A DNA stretch of 64,000 bases from Blastococcus sp. TF02-09 (GTDB lineage: Bacteria > Actinomycetota > Actinomycetes > Mycobacteriales > Geodermatophilaceae). Shown here one piece after another: positions 9,984 through 18,074 of the stretch. Numbering within the stretch: the stretch's first letter is position 1; every line of letters starts with the position of its first letter. The stretch spans positions 1 to 64,000 of the forward strand of contig NZ_QOHH01000007.1 in NCBI RefSeq assembly GCF_003319105.1, read 5' to 3'. The position numbers and the translations under genes were made by a program. The notes below the pieces were generated by a model. It saw nothing but the letters and a program-made list of their open reading frames with translations, was not told the origin of the DNA and made no database searches.

Positions 9984-10306
9984 GTCATCCCCAATCCCTC
10001 CTAGCTCCAGCAGCTAGAAGTCCGAGCCGGCGCGATGGGAGCGGCCACCCCGGGAAGCGGCCTGCCTGAGCAGTGCCGGAGCTGCATCAGGGATGCCAAG
10101 GCTGACACAGCTGAGCCAACGGTGCAAGAGCTGTCCCACCGCCGGTACGTCTTGTACCAGACGTGGAACAGCAGTGTTTACGTTGGTGACGACTAGGGGT
10201 AGGTTGGTGCGACCTGATCCGGTGGCGGGACCAGGTCAGGAAGGTCGTCCCGCATCGACCGCCCCCACTCACGGCGCTCGCGCCACGACGCGCACAGGGA
10301 GGTGTC
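9984..10306. other. intergenic region without a supported gene
   Basis: The 320 bases between the divergent small genes at 9983 and 10307 hold no reading frame I can support. They probably contain both promoters. An SD-like GGAGG lies just before the ATG at 10307. Confidence 0.5.
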
Positions 10307-10573
10307 ATGAGCGCAAACGACCGCTTCGGAACCGGCGAGGTCGGTGGGTCACCGGACTACGAGCCGCCCGTCCATGGATACATGGATGGCTACGGTGAGG
10401 TGACCGCCTCCTTCGGCCGCGGAGCAGCCGACGGGGAGACCCTCCTCGCCGACGGCCACGCCCGGAGCCGATCGCAGTTCGACGGCCACCGCGGCAAGCG
10501 AGGTCACGACCACTACGACGGCCAGGGCGGCGGTGCAGACCACCGCGGCAAGTACAACGGACCCGGTCACTGA
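10307..10573 (+). CDS. small Gly/His/Asp-rich protein (88 aa)
   Basis: It begins MSANDRFGTGEVGGSPDYEP after a good GGAGGTGTC ribosome site. The C-terminal third is rich in His, Gly and Asp (GHRGKRGHDHYDGQGGG), which could bind metal or be disordered. It has no signal peptide or membrane segment. No family is recognised. GC-rich third positions and the ribosome site support coding. Confidence 0.5.
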   Translation: MSANDRFGTGEVGGSPDYEPPVHGYMDGYGEVTASFGRGAADGETLLADGHARSRSQFDGHRGKRGHDHYDGQGGGADHRGKYNGPGH

Positions 10574-10591
10574 CTGAGGTCGCGGGCAGTT

Positions 10592-10638
10592 TGGCAGTTC
10601 TGCCCCGCATCCCTATGATGCGAAATCAAAAACTGCCA
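10592..10638. promoter_or_regulatory. 8-base inverted repeat over a candidate promoter
   Basis: TGGCAGTT (10592-10599) is mirrored by AACTGCCA (10631-10638). The right arm runs into CATAAT, a plausible -10 box 6-10 bases from GAGG and the ATG at 10649. This suggests an operator for the downstream gene. It is inference from position and symmetry. Confidence 0.4.
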
Positions 10639-10648
10639 TAATAGAGGT

Positions 10649-11044
10649 ATGACAGCGTACATAACCTCGGAAACCACCGATGACCTCAAGCGGGCCTATC
10701 TCAGCCTGCTTGAGATAGCCGACTCGGCGCCGCACCTCGCCCAACAGTGCGGCGATGTTCTATTTGCGCTCGGCACCCTTGAGATGGCTCTCAATGCCGA
10801 CGGTTGCTCCCAAGCGCCGTATCACAATCTGAAAGAGTACTTCTTGTACCTGGAGGACACGCAGCGGCCCGATACCGACGGGCATCAGCGCCAGCAGGCG
10901 GTGCGCCAGATGGAAAAGTTCAAGCGATCCGTACGCAGTTGGGCGCAGAGCGAGCCCTCCACGCCTGCGGCTGGGGCGCCGGCCGTTGAGGTGCGACCTT
11001 CCGATCCTGAGACCCAAGCGGGCACAGCGGGACTGTCCTCATAG
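10649..11044 (+). CDS. hypothetical protein (131 aa)
   Basis: Starts MTAYITSETTDDLKRAYLSL with a GAGG ribosome site. The N-terminal 95 residues are predicted helical (LLEIADSAPHLAQQCGDVLF, then QAVRQMEKFKRSVRSW). The tail (about 100-131) is Pro/Ala/Ser-rich and probably disordered. No enzyme motif is visible. Its codon use is less GC-biased than the housekeeping genes, consistent with island DNA. No family is recognised. Confidence 0.5.
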   Translation: MTAYITSETTDDLKRAYLSLLEIADSAPHLAQQCGDVLFALGTLEMALNADGCSQAPYHNLKEYFLYLEDTQRPDTDGHQRQQAVRQMEKFKRSVRSWAQSEPSTPAAGAPAVEVRPSDPETQAGTAGLSS

Positions 11045-11252
11045 GTGAGGTGCGTGCAGCGCGTCCAGACCATCGCCGGCTGACTGAGCTGACCCGCGCG
11101 GCGACCAGGTCCAGGCGGCTGCGCTCCAGCTCCGAGGATGCCCTCACTCTATGGGGCAACCCACAGGGGGCTCCGACACGCTGTGCGTTGACGGGGCGTC
11201 TAGGTTTGGGGCATCCAGTACCACCTGGCGACAGCACACTGCCGCGTGAGTA

Positions 11253-12146
11253 TTGCCAGTACTGATAGGGAGCACGAACGAACTGTTGGCTGCCACAGAT
11301 GCGCTCCAGCTGCCCAAGGCTCAGGAGCCCGAGGACCAGCACGCTTCGCAGGTGCGTCGCCGGATGCTCGACGCTGCGCAGCGACTCGTCGAACGAGCTG
11401 GCGGGCTGAGCGTCAACTTGGAGAACCTGAGCTATCCCGACATCCTCAAAGAGGCTGGGGTGGCGCGGACATCGGTCTACCGGGAGTGGAAGACCAAGGA
11501 GGACTTCTACGTCGACCTCCTGTGTGACCTGGCGGGGCCGAGCTGGCAGGGAACCGCCGCCTTCGACGAGAAGACCATCAAGATCGCCCGAGACATTGTG
11601 GCCGACCGCGTTGCCGAGCTCCAGGAACCGGCAGGACGCGAGCAACTCCTTCGCGACGTTGTCCGTGTTGCAGCGCAACAGAACTTCGATGCGCTCATGT
11701 CATCCACGGCCTGGCGGACCTACGTCGCGTTGAGTGCGACGGTCATGGGGCTACCCGACGCCGACAGTCGTCAGCGCGTGCTGGCAGCGCTGCAAGAGGC
11801 AGAGCGGACCTTTATACGCAACATGGCTGAGTTCTACGCCGACATGGCGACGGTCCTCGGCTTTCGCCTGAGAGCGCATGCCAAGTCCTTTGACGTCGTT
11901 GCCGCGGCTGGGGCCTCCGTCGTAGAGGGCATGGGGCTCCGCAGATTGCTGGCCCCTGAGTTGGTAGACCGCCCACTCGATGTCGAAGGACCCCACGGCG
12001 CGGAACAGTGGCACCTCGCCGCCTTCTCGTACTGGACAATCCTGCAAGGCATGATCGAAGCGGACCCGGACTATGACTACGCCAAGGCCCTTGCTACGTA
12101 TCTGAAGCGGCTCGCCCAGCGCGAGCTGGCCGCCGGAGTGCACTGA
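11253..12146 (+). CDS. TetR/AcrR-family transcriptional regulator
   Basis: The protein is about 297 residues from a TTG at 11253. The start is uncertain and may be later. The TetR N-terminal HTH is visible at about residues 36-85: VRRRMLDAAQRLVERAG, then YPDILKEAGVARTSVYREW, followed by a large helical ligand domain. It is longer than the usual 190-220 residues and has an N-terminal extension. Ligand and targets are unknown. It lies between small unknown genes, with a convergent gene at 12167. Confidence 0.8.
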   Translation: MPVLIGSTNELLAATDALQLPKAQEPEDQHASQVRRRMLDAAQRLVERAGGLSVNLENLSYPDILKEAGVARTSVYREWKTKEDFYVDLLCDLAGPSWQGTAAFDEKTIKIARDIVADRVAELQEPAGREQLLRDVVRVAAQQNFDALMSSTAWRTYVALSATVMGLPDADSRQRVLAALQEAERTFIRNMAEFYADMATVLGFRLRAHAKSFDVVAAAGASVVEGMGLRRLLAPELVDRPLDVEGPHGAEQWHLAAFSYWTILQGMIEADPDYDYAKALATYLKRLAQRELAAGVH

Positions 12147-12166
12147 CGCCTCTCGTCGCCTTCGGC

Positions 12167-12913
12167 CTAACGCCACCAGAGCGCGTACAGCCGGTCGCGC
12201 CGCGGGTCACGGAAGCGGCAGATGTAGGCGCCCTCATGCGGGCGCAGTGGGTAGCGCTCACGGGCGAAGGCGACCTCGAAGAAGCTGTCGGCGACCACCG
12301 CCCAGACCGCCGTCGGGTAGGGGTGCTCCAAGAACGAGACGCCCATGGTCAACGCGCTCGGCCGCCAGTCACGCGGGAAGCCGTAGACCAGGCAGGGCGG
12401 TGACGGCTCCGACGTCGGGTTGTCGAGGTGCTGGCTGTCGCCGACCTGGTTGCCGCCGTCGACCGCGGTGAAGCGCGACAGGGTGCAGCCAAGGATACGG
12501 TCGCCGCGCACCGCCGCCATGACCACCAGGTGGCCGGCGAAGTAGTCGGTGATCAGGCTGGCGCGCAGCTCGGCCAGCTTCTCGTCCGACCAGCGGCTGA
12601 GCGTCTTGACGGTCCGGCCGATGACGCGGCCATAGCCCGTGCGGCGCTCCATCAGCCAGTCCGTCTCCGGCCCCGTCGGCTGCCGGCCGAGGTGCTGCGC
12701 CAGGTCGAGGCCGAAGTCGACCGCGAGCGCCGTCGCCCGCTCCCCCGGGCCGAGCGCCGCCAGGGCAGCCCGTAACCGCTCGTACGCCTCCTGCGGGTCG
12801 CTGGTGCCAAGCGCCGACATGACGGCGCCGCTGGCGTCCAGACGCGCCCTGGTCAGGCCCGGACCCTCGCGCAGCTTCCGGAGCTGCTGCCAGACCGGAT
12901 CGTCCGTGTCCAC
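12167..12913 (-). CDS. hypothetical protein of mobile-element type (248 aa)
   Basis: The 248-residue soluble protein starts MDTDDPVWQQLRKLREGP. The N-terminal half is helical (LRAALAALGPGERATALAVD) and the C-terminal half has mixed strands with RDRILGCTLSRFTAV and SFFEVAFARERYPL. No catalytic motif is evident. It is divergent from the operon at 13033, next to a long hairpin, so it may belong to the transfer module. No family is recognised with confidence. Confidence 0.55.
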   Translation of the reverse strand: MDTDDPVWQQLRKLREGPGLTRARLDASGAVMSALGTSDPQEAYERLRAALAALGPGERATALAVDFGLDLAQHLGRQPTGPETDWLMERRTGYGRVIGRTVKTLSRWSDEKLAELRASLITDYFAGHLVVMAAVRGDRILGCTLSRFTAVDGGNQVGDSQHLDNPTSEPSPPCLVYGFPRDWRPSALTMGVSFLEHPYPTAVWAVVADSFFEVAFARERYPLRPHEGAYICRFRDPRRDRLYALWWR

Positions 12914-12977
12914 TGACCTGTCCCATCTTTGGGGTCTGGATCGCCTCCTGACGCGCCCGGGGCGCCCGGAGCCTCGA

Positions 12978-13023
12978 TGACGTGGCCGTTGCCTCTCAGC
13001 AGTCCGCTGAGACGGCCACGTCA
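12978..13023 (+). other. 46-base near-perfect hairpin before a ribosome site
   Basis: The outer stem is TGACGTGGCCGT (12978-12989) with ACGGCCACGTCA (13012-13023). The inner stem is CTCAGC (12995-13000) with GCTGAG (13006-13011) around AGTCC. It abuts the AGGAGG of the gene at 13033. It could be a leader structure that controls translation, an operator, or a nick/origin site for transfer. The sequence does not decide. Confidence 0.55.
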
Positions 13024-13032
13024 GGAGGCACC

Positions 13033-13362
13033 ATGCACACCCTCTCCCCCTACGGCAGCGCTGACCTGCTGCCGAGCGACGCCCGCCGTGCCGGCCGGGC
13101 CGTCAGCCGCTATCAGACCGGCGGCCAGCTGCGCACCGCCCAGGTCGACGTCGACACCGACGTCGCCATCGGCAAGGCCGAGGCTGCCACGGCCGTCACC
13201 GGTGCGGCGATGGCCAACGTCGTCCGCGTCGCGCAGGCGCAGCGCCACCTTGAGCAGCTGGCACCGGAAGCCTCGGGCCGCCTGGCCCTGCTGGCCGACG
13301 ATCACGCCCTCACGATGGCGGACGTTTGCACCGACCACCGGCGTGCCCTGCGGCGGCGGTGA
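13033..13362 (+). CDS. hypothetical protein, first gene of the transfer operon (109 aa)
   Basis: The ATG at 13033 follows AGGAGG and gives MHTLSPYGSADLLPSDARRA. The protein is soluble, mostly helical (VTGAAMANVVRVAQAQRHLE), and resembles the small first genes of actinobacterial conjugative elements that precede small membrane proteins. Its stop overlaps the GTG of the next gene by four bases. Function unknown. Confidence 0.6.
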   Translation: MHTLSPYGSADLLPSDARRAGRAVSRYQTGGQLRTAQVDVDTDVAIGKAEAATAVTGAAMANVVRVAQAQRHLEQLAPEASGRLALLADDHALTMADVCTDHRRALRRR

Positions 13363-13583
13363 CGGCCATGCTGACCGTCCTGGCACTCGTCGGCGTGCTG
13401 GTCCTTGGGTTGGCCCTCGGCCTCGTCTGGCGCGGCGCCGTCCTGATCGGCGACCGCCGGACGCTCGATCGGCTGGCCAGCCAGCTGGAGGCCGAACAGT
13501 GCATGGCGGCTGCCACGCACGCCACCCTGGCGGCCATGCGCCAGACCGTCCGGCGCGGCGTCTCCGGCGACCGCCGTCAGTGA
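13359..13583 (+). CDS. small single-pass membrane protein (74 aa)
   Basis: The GTG at 13359 overlaps the previous stop (GTGA). An ATG at 13368 is an alternative. One strong transmembrane segment (LTVLALVGVLVLGLALGLVW, residues about 5-24) is followed by a basic, helical cytoplasmic tail. It lies in a tight operon with two neighbours, each linked by a GTGA overlap. Small membrane proteins of this kind often assist conjugation in actinobacterial elements. The exact role is unknown. Confidence 0.6.
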   Translation: MTAMLTVLALVGVLVLGLALGLVWRGAVLIGDRRTLDRLASQLEAEQCMAAATHATLAAMRQTVRRGVSGDRRQ

Positions 13584-13768
13584 CGCGGCCGCCGCGGTCG
13601 TGGGCCGCCAGCATCGTGGGCTTCTGCTTCGCGGTGCTGGCGGCCTGCCTGGCCCTCAACTGGGCCGCCGAGCTGCTGCGTGAGGCCCTCCCCGTGCTCG
13701 TCCCGGTGGGCGTCACCGTGCTCGTCGGCATCGGGCTCTGGCGCTGGCGGCATCCCCGCGGCTGGTAA
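13580..13768 (+). CDS. small two-pass membrane protein (62 aa)
   Basis: The GTG at 13580 overlaps the previous stop by four bases. The 62 residues hold two hydrophobic segments (ASIVGFCFAVLAACLALNW and LPVLVPVGVTVLVGIGLW) and a basic end (RWRHPRGW). It is the third member of the coupled chain 13033-13768. The function is probably structural or accessory to transfer, inferred from context only. Confidence 0.55.
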   Translation: MTRPPRSWAASIVGFCFAVLAACLALNWAAELLREALPVLVPVGVTVLVGIGLWRWRHPRGW

Positions 13769-13840
13769 GCGGCCGACGCGTCCATAACAGCGTACGCACC
13801 GTTCCATTCGGTGCCGCTGAATAGACAACAATGGTTGACC

Positions 13841-13893
13841 GTTGAGTCAACTCAACATATAACAAAAGGACGTGCATGTTGAGTTGACTCAAC
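13841..13893. promoter_or_regulatory. two 16-base operator palindromes
   Basis: GTTGAGT-CA-ACTCAAC (13841-13856) and GTTGAGT-TG-ACTCAAC (13878-13893) are perfect 7+7 palindromes centred 37 bases apart. They precede the gene at 13926 and the transfer ATPase. A third copy with one mismatch lies before the XRE gene (17611). They are most simply operators of the element's own XRE repressor at 17666. Confidence 0.65.
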
Positions 13894-13925
13894 ACTTAAT
13901 ACGGCACGGTGGAAGGGGGGTAGCA

Positions 13926-14138
13926 ATGAGCAATAGGCATCGTCGACAGTCGAAAGGAGGGAAGCGCATCCGCCGCATTTCCGTCCGTGCCGTCTGTCGG
14001 GAGCAGCCCGACCTGCACAAGCTGAGCCGCGCCCTCATCCGGCTGGCCATGGAGCAGGCCGCCGCGGAGGCCGCCGCCAAGGCGCAGGCCGAGAGCGAAC
14101 ACACGCCAACGCGCACCACGGAGGCAGCTGATGACTAG
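13926..14138 (+). CDS. small basic protein (70 aa)
   Basis: It starts at the ATG at 13926 behind a GGAAGGGGGG ribosome site: MSNRHRRQSKGGKRIRRISV. The very basic N-terminus (residues 1-25) suggests nucleic-acid binding, and the remainder is an Ala-rich helix. It overlaps the start of the ATPase gene by eight bases, so it is probably co-translated with it. The two palindromes upstream imply repression by the element's XRE protein. Confidence 0.6.
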   Translation: MSNRHRRQSKGGKRIRRISVRAVCREQPDLHKLSRALIRLAMEQAAAEAAAKAQAESEHTPTRTTEAADD

Positions 14139-16275
14139 CCCGCGCGCCCTTGTCTGGCGACAGCTGCACTGGCAGCGACCGCTCGAGCTGGTGCGCAGCG
14201 CAGCGGTCCTCCGTCAGTGGGCGACCGACGCCCGCAGTCCGGTGGTAGTCCTCGAAGCCCGCGCCAGCGCGGCCGGCGTGGTCTATCTGCTCGGCGCAGC
14301 ACCTGCGGCTATCACCGGCCTGACGACGGCGCTCGGCGACCTCGCAGGCGCTAAAGCCACGACGCTCGGCCAGGAGGCCGCCCGTCTCCCCGTCGACGTG
14401 GCAGGCAGCCTGCGCCTGAGCACCCGGCATCGGCCGCTGAAGACGGCCGAGCCTGAGACAACCGTCTACGCCATCCTGGCCGCCCTGACGCGGGTGCGCG
14501 CTAGCGAAGAGCTGGTGCTGCAGTTGGTCCTCGGCCCGCGGCGCATCCCCTTGGCCGTGCCGACGCACAGCCCGTCCGCGCTGACGGCGCCCTGGTACGT
14601 CACCGCCTGGCACGGCAATGGCAGCACGCTCGACGGCGACAAGCGCACAGCCCTGCGCACCAAGGTTTCCGACCACGGCTTCGCCTGTGCGATCCGCCTC
14701 GGCGTCCGATCGGCAACGGCAGAGGCCCGTCGTGTCCGGCTGCTCGGGCTGCTGGCGGCGCTGCGCACGGTGGAGGCTCCCGGCGTCCAGCTCCGCCTCG
14801 TCCCTGAACGTCCTGACCGGCTGAACACCGCACGGACGCCCTGGCGCTGGCCGCTGCGGTTGGGCGTGCCGGAGCTGGCGCCCCTCACCGCCTGGCCGCT
14901 CGGCGATGGCTTCCTGCCGGGCCAGCCAGCCGCCCACCCACGACCGCTGCCGCCGACGCCGGGCACCGTGGGCCGCAAGCGCGTCCTGGCCAGTGTGACG
15001 GCGCCCGGACACCGGGGCACGCTGGCGCTCGGCATCCCGGCAGCGCTCCAGCACCTGCACGTCGTCGGCCCGACGGGCACCGGCAAGTCGACCTTGCTGG
15101 CCAACCTCATCCACCAGGACATCGCCGACGGCCGGGCGGTCGTGGTGGTGGAGCCCAAGGGCGACCTGGTGGCTGATGTCCTGGCCCGCGTGCCGCCGGA
15201 GCGCTGGGACGACGTCGTCGTACTGGATGCGCAGGACCCAGTACCGGTCGGGCTGAATCCACTTGCCCGGCACGGCCGGCGCCCGGAGCTCGTCGCCGAC
15301 ACCGTCCTGTCGATCTTCAAGCAGCTCTACGGCAAGAACGTCGGGCCGCGGAGCCAGGACATCCTCTACGCCAGCCTGCTGACCTTGGTGCGCCGCGACG
15401 ACGCCAGCTTGGCCATGCTGCCGCTCCTGCTGACCAATCCCGGCGTCCGCCGCCGGCTGACGGCCGGCATCCGTGACCCGCTGCTGCTCGAGCCGTTCTG
15501 GGCGACCTACGAGGCCTGGTCCGAGGCGGAGCGCCTGAGCGCCGTCGCACCGGTCATGAACAAGCTGCGGCCGTTGCTCCGGCCCGGACTGCGCGGCGTG
15601 CTGGCGCAGCGGCAGCCCCGCTTCGGGCTGAAGCAGGTGCTGACCGAGCGCCGCATCCTGCTCGTGCCCTTGCAGCGCGGCGTGGTCGGCGACGACGCCG
15701 CCCGACTGCTCGGCTCGCTCGTCGTCGCCGAGCTCTGGCAGACGCTGCAGTCGCGGGCGGCCATCCCGGCCCAGCGCCGCCACCCGGTCATGGTCTACAT
15801 CGACGAGGTCCAAGATTTCTTGCACACCGGCACGCCGCTCGACGAGGTGCTGGCCCAGACGCGCGGCTACGGCGCCAGCTTCACCCTGGCGCACCAGTTC
15901 CTCAAGCAGCTGCCGGACACCATGCAGAGCGCCGTGCTGGCCAACGCCCGTTCCCGGGTGGCCTTCACCCTCAGCGAGGCTGACGCCCGCGTCATCGCCC
16001 GCGGTCACCCCGAGCTCAGCGCCGACGACCTGGCGGCCCTCGGCGCCTACGCGGTCTACGCCAGCCTGTACACCGGCCAGGGCGTCAGCCCCTTCGTCTC
16101 CGGCAGGACCCTGCCGCTACCCCCGCCGACCGCCGACCCGGCGGAGCTGCGGCGTCGCAGCCGGGAGCGCTGGGGCCGTCCGCTCGACGAGGTCGAGGCC
16201 GGCCTGGCCGACCTGCTGCTGCCAAGTTCGACCGCACCTGAGGCACCGACTGGGCGCCGCCGGAGGCAGCCATGA
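14131..16275 (+). CDS. VirD4/TraD-like conjugative DNA-transfer ATPase
   Basis: The 714-residue ATPase has Walker A GPTGTGKST (about residue 314), a following VVVVEPKGDLVADV segment, Walker B HPVMVYIDEVQDF (about residue 552) and a C-terminal TraM/TraD-type recognition region (QTRGYGASFTLAHQFLKQL). It resembles the type IV secretion coupling proteins that bring DNA to a transfer channel. There is no clear N-terminal membrane pair, and residues 1-300 are a long soluble domain as in several actinobacterial homologues. It overlaps the next gene by four bases (ATGA). It would act at the membrane in transfer of the island. Confidence 0.8.
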   Translation: MTSPRALVWRQLHWQRPLELVRSAAVLRQWATDARSPVVVLEARASAAGVVYLLGAAPAAITGLTTALGDLAGAKATTLGQEAARLPVDVAGSLRLSTRHRPLKTAEPETTVYAILAALTRVRASEELVLQLVLGPRRIPLAVPTHSPSALTAPWYVTAWHGNGSTLDGDKRTALRTKVSDHGFACAIRLGVRSATAEARRVRLLGLLAALRTVEAPGVQLRLVPERPDRLNTARTPWRWPLRLGVPELAPLTAWPLGDGFLPGQPAAHPRPLPPTPGTVGRKRVLASVTAPGHRGTLALGIPAALQHLHVVGPTGTGKSTLLANLIHQDIADGRAVVVVEPKGDLVADVLARVPPERWDDVVVLDAQDPVPVGLNPLARHGRRPELVADTVLSIFKQLYGKNVGPRSQDILYASLLTLVRRDDASLAMLPLLLTNPGVRRRLTAGIRDPLLLEPFWATYEAWSEAERLSAVAPVMNKLRPLLRPGLRGVLAQRQPRFGLKQVLTERRILLVPLQRGVVGDDAARLLGSLVVAELWQTLQSRAAIPAQRRHPVMVYIDEVQDFLHTGTPLDEVLAQTRGYGASFTLAHQFLKQLPDTMQSAVLANARSRVAFTLSEADARVIARGHPELSADDLAALGAYAVYASLYTGQGVSPFVSGRTLPLPPPTADPAELRRRSRERWGRPLDEVEAGLADLLLPSSTAPEAPTGRRRRQP

Positions 16276-17231
16276 GTCCGGCTGAAGGGTGGTCCGATCG
16301 GTGGTCCGATCGCGTCGAGCCCGAGACGATGAACACCGAGGTCGGCGCTCGGTACCGCGGCGATACGGCGCCCGAAAGTCTGTCCTCCCTCGTGCGCTCC
16401 GGAAGGTCTGTCCGGGGGCGGACCAGCGCCCGGCGGCTGCTCCGGCTGCAGAGCGATCTGAGCGACCGCGAGCGCGGTGTGCTGCTCGGCCTGGCCGACT
16501 GCCGGCTGCTGACGACGGGCCAGCTGCAGCGCCTGCACTTCGCTGATCACGCCACCGAGGGCGCCGCCAGCCGCATCTGCCGCCGTGTCCTTGCCCGGCT
16601 CCAGCGCCTGGGTGTCATCGAGCACCTCGACCGCCGCATCGGCGGGGTGCGGGCCGGTTCGGCGTCCTACGTCTGGCGCGTCGGCCCGGTCGGCGAGCGC
16701 CTGCTCCGGCAGGACGATGGGGCGCCCCGCGGCCGCCACAAGCAGCCCGGGTTGCGCTTCGTCGATCACGTGCTGGCCGTCGCTGAGTGCAGCGTGCAGC
16801 TGGTCGAGGCTGACCGCCGCGGCGACCTGGAGCTGCTGACCACTGAGCACGAGCCCACCTGCTGGCGCGGCTTTCTCGGAGCCTACGGCAGCGCAGAGAC
16901 GCTCAAGCCCGACCTGTACGCCGTGACGGCGACCGCCGAGTACGAGGACAGCTGGTTCATCGAGGTCGATCGCAGCACCGAGAGCCTGCCGACGCTGCTC
17001 AAAAAGTGCGCCCAGTACGAGCGCTACCAGCGCACCGGCCGGGAGCAAGAGCAGCGCGGCGTCTTCCCGGCGGTGCTCTGGGTGGTGCCAGACGACCGGC
17101 GGGCCGAGGTCCTCGTCGCGGCGATCCGCCACCGCTACGGCACCGACCACGAGCTGTTCCGGGTCACGACCGCAGCCAGCTTCGTGAGCGTCATCGTTGG
17201 CGCCGCCGACCCGCCGGGGCCAAGCAACTAA
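16272..17231 (+). CDS. replication-relaxation family protein
   Basis: The 319-residue protein matches the 'replication-relaxation' family (PF13814-like): a winged-helix N-terminus (ERGVLLGLADCRLLTTGQLQ, then ICRRVLARLQRLGVIEHLDR) and a nuclease-like C-terminal part with LKPDLYA and SWFIEVDRSTES. Members occur beside TraD-like ATPases in actinobacterial elements and are thought to act in DNA processing. It starts in an ATGA overlap with the ATPase gene. The N-terminus contains a 12-base tandem repeat encoding WSDRWSDR. A later start at 16330 (MNTEVGARYRG) is possible. Confidence 0.75.
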   Translation: MSPAEGWSDRWSDRVEPETMNTEVGARYRGDTAPESLSSLVRSGRSVRGRTSARRLLRLQSDLSDRERGVLLGLADCRLLTTGQLQRLHFADHATEGAASRICRRVLARLQRLGVIEHLDRRIGGVRAGSASYVWRVGPVGERLLRQDDGAPRGRHKQPGLRFVDHVLAVAECSVQLVEADRRGDLELLTTEHEPTCWRGFLGAYGSAETLKPDLYAVTATAEYEDSWFIEVDRSTESLPTLLKKCAQYERYQRTGREQEQRGVFPAVLWVVPDDRRAEVLVAAIRHRYGTDHELFRVTTAASFVSVIVGAADPPGPSN

Positions 17232-17246
17232 CCGAAAGGAGGCGAT

Positions 17247-17600
17247 ATGAGCCATGAAGTACAACAACACGAACAAGAACTGGAGCAGCAACGCACCGAG
17301 ACAGCCTGGACCGTCTTCCAGCTGTGGTCCGGCAGCCGAGACGAGGACTGCTTCCGCCGCAGCTACCTCGGCCACTACGCCAGCCGCGACGCCTTCGGCC
17401 AGGAGCTGCTGGCCCGGCTCGGCGCCGACGGCCGCATCTACCGGCTGCCCGACTGGCTGCAGGCCTACATCCGCCTTGATGGCGAGGCCGTGGTGCAGGA
17501 CTTCGAGGCGGCCGGCCACTTCTACGTCTTTGACGCGCCAGACGACGGTGGCACGTTCGTCTTTGACGCTTATGAACACCCGGCCCGCGTTGTGGAATAA
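17247..17600 (+). CDS. ArdA-like antirestriction protein
   Basis: The 117-residue acidic protein starts behind AAAGGAGG. The middle reads YLGHYASRDAFGQELL, then LPDWLQAYIRLDGEAVVQDF and GHFYVFDA, which follows the C-terminal domain pattern of ArdA (goal: DNA mimicry against type I enzymes): a GxY-x-FAxEL helix, a 'LPxxLxxYiDxEAfaRDLe' segment and a final FVF strand. It is shorter than full ArdA (about 165 residues). The call rests on the pattern and on the mobile-element setting. Assignment is moderate. Confidence 0.55.
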   Translation: MSHEVQQHEQELEQQRTETAWTVFQLWSGSRDEDCFRRSYLGHYASRDAFGQELLARLGADGRIYRLPDWLQAYIRLDGEAVVQDFEAAGHFYVFDAPDDGGTFVFDAYEHPARVVE

Positions 17601-17610
17601 GCGCCGAAAC

Positions 17611-17626
17611 GTTGAGTCAACTCCAC
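17611..17626. promoter_or_regulatory. third GTTGAGT/ACTCAAC operator copy
   Basis: GTTGAGTCAACTCCAC differs by one base from the palindromes at 13841 and 13878. It lies 40 bases before the start of the XRE gene, as expected for an autoregulated repressor. Confidence 0.6.
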
Positions 17627-17665
17627 AATAGGGCGATAATAGGAACACTAACAGGAGCACTGCCT

Positions 17666-18046
17666 ATGACCCCATCTCAGCGCGACGAGCTTGCCGAACT
17701 ACTGACAAGTCGCCGGAAGGCCAAGGGCCTGTCCATCCGCGGCGTGGCCAGCGTCGCCGGCGTTGACGCTGCCACGGTGCTCAGCCTGGAGCAAGGCCGC
17801 ATCGAGCAGCCGAAGGCCGCCAAACTGCGGGCCATCGGGGGCGCGCTCGGCATTCCCGCCGCCGAGCTGTACGCCGCCGTCGGCTGGCTGCCAGGGGCTG
17901 AACTGCCGGCCTTCCGCCCTTACCTGCGCTCCAAGTACCGAGAGCTGCCCGAGGAAGCCGTCACCGAGATTGAGGCGGTCTTTGATCGCCTGTCCCGGGA
18001 CTACGGCCTGCACGGACCACGGGACGGGGAGGACGAACGCGCCTAG
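17666..18046 (+). CDS. XRE-family repressor of the element
   Basis: The 126-residue regulator starts at the ATG at 17666 (MTPSQRDELAELLTSRRKAK) behind an AGGAG-like site. The HTH spans residues 6-60 (GLSIRGVASVAGVDAATVLS, LEQGRIEQP). It is followed 28 bases later by an ImmA/IrrE-type peptidase gene, the classical ImmR/ImmA arrangement of mobile elements, in which the peptidase cleaves the repressor to induce excision and transfer. The palindromes near 13841-13893 and 17611 are its likely binding sites. Confidence 0.85.
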   Translation: MTPSQRDELAELLTSRRKAKGLSIRGVASVAGVDAATVLSLEQGRIEQPKAAKLRAIGGALGIPAAELYAAVGWLPGAELPAFRPYLRSKYRELPEEAVTEIEAVFDRLSRDYGLHGPRDGEDERA

Positions 18047-18074
18047 AGCAACGACTAACGAAAGGAGGAACGCC

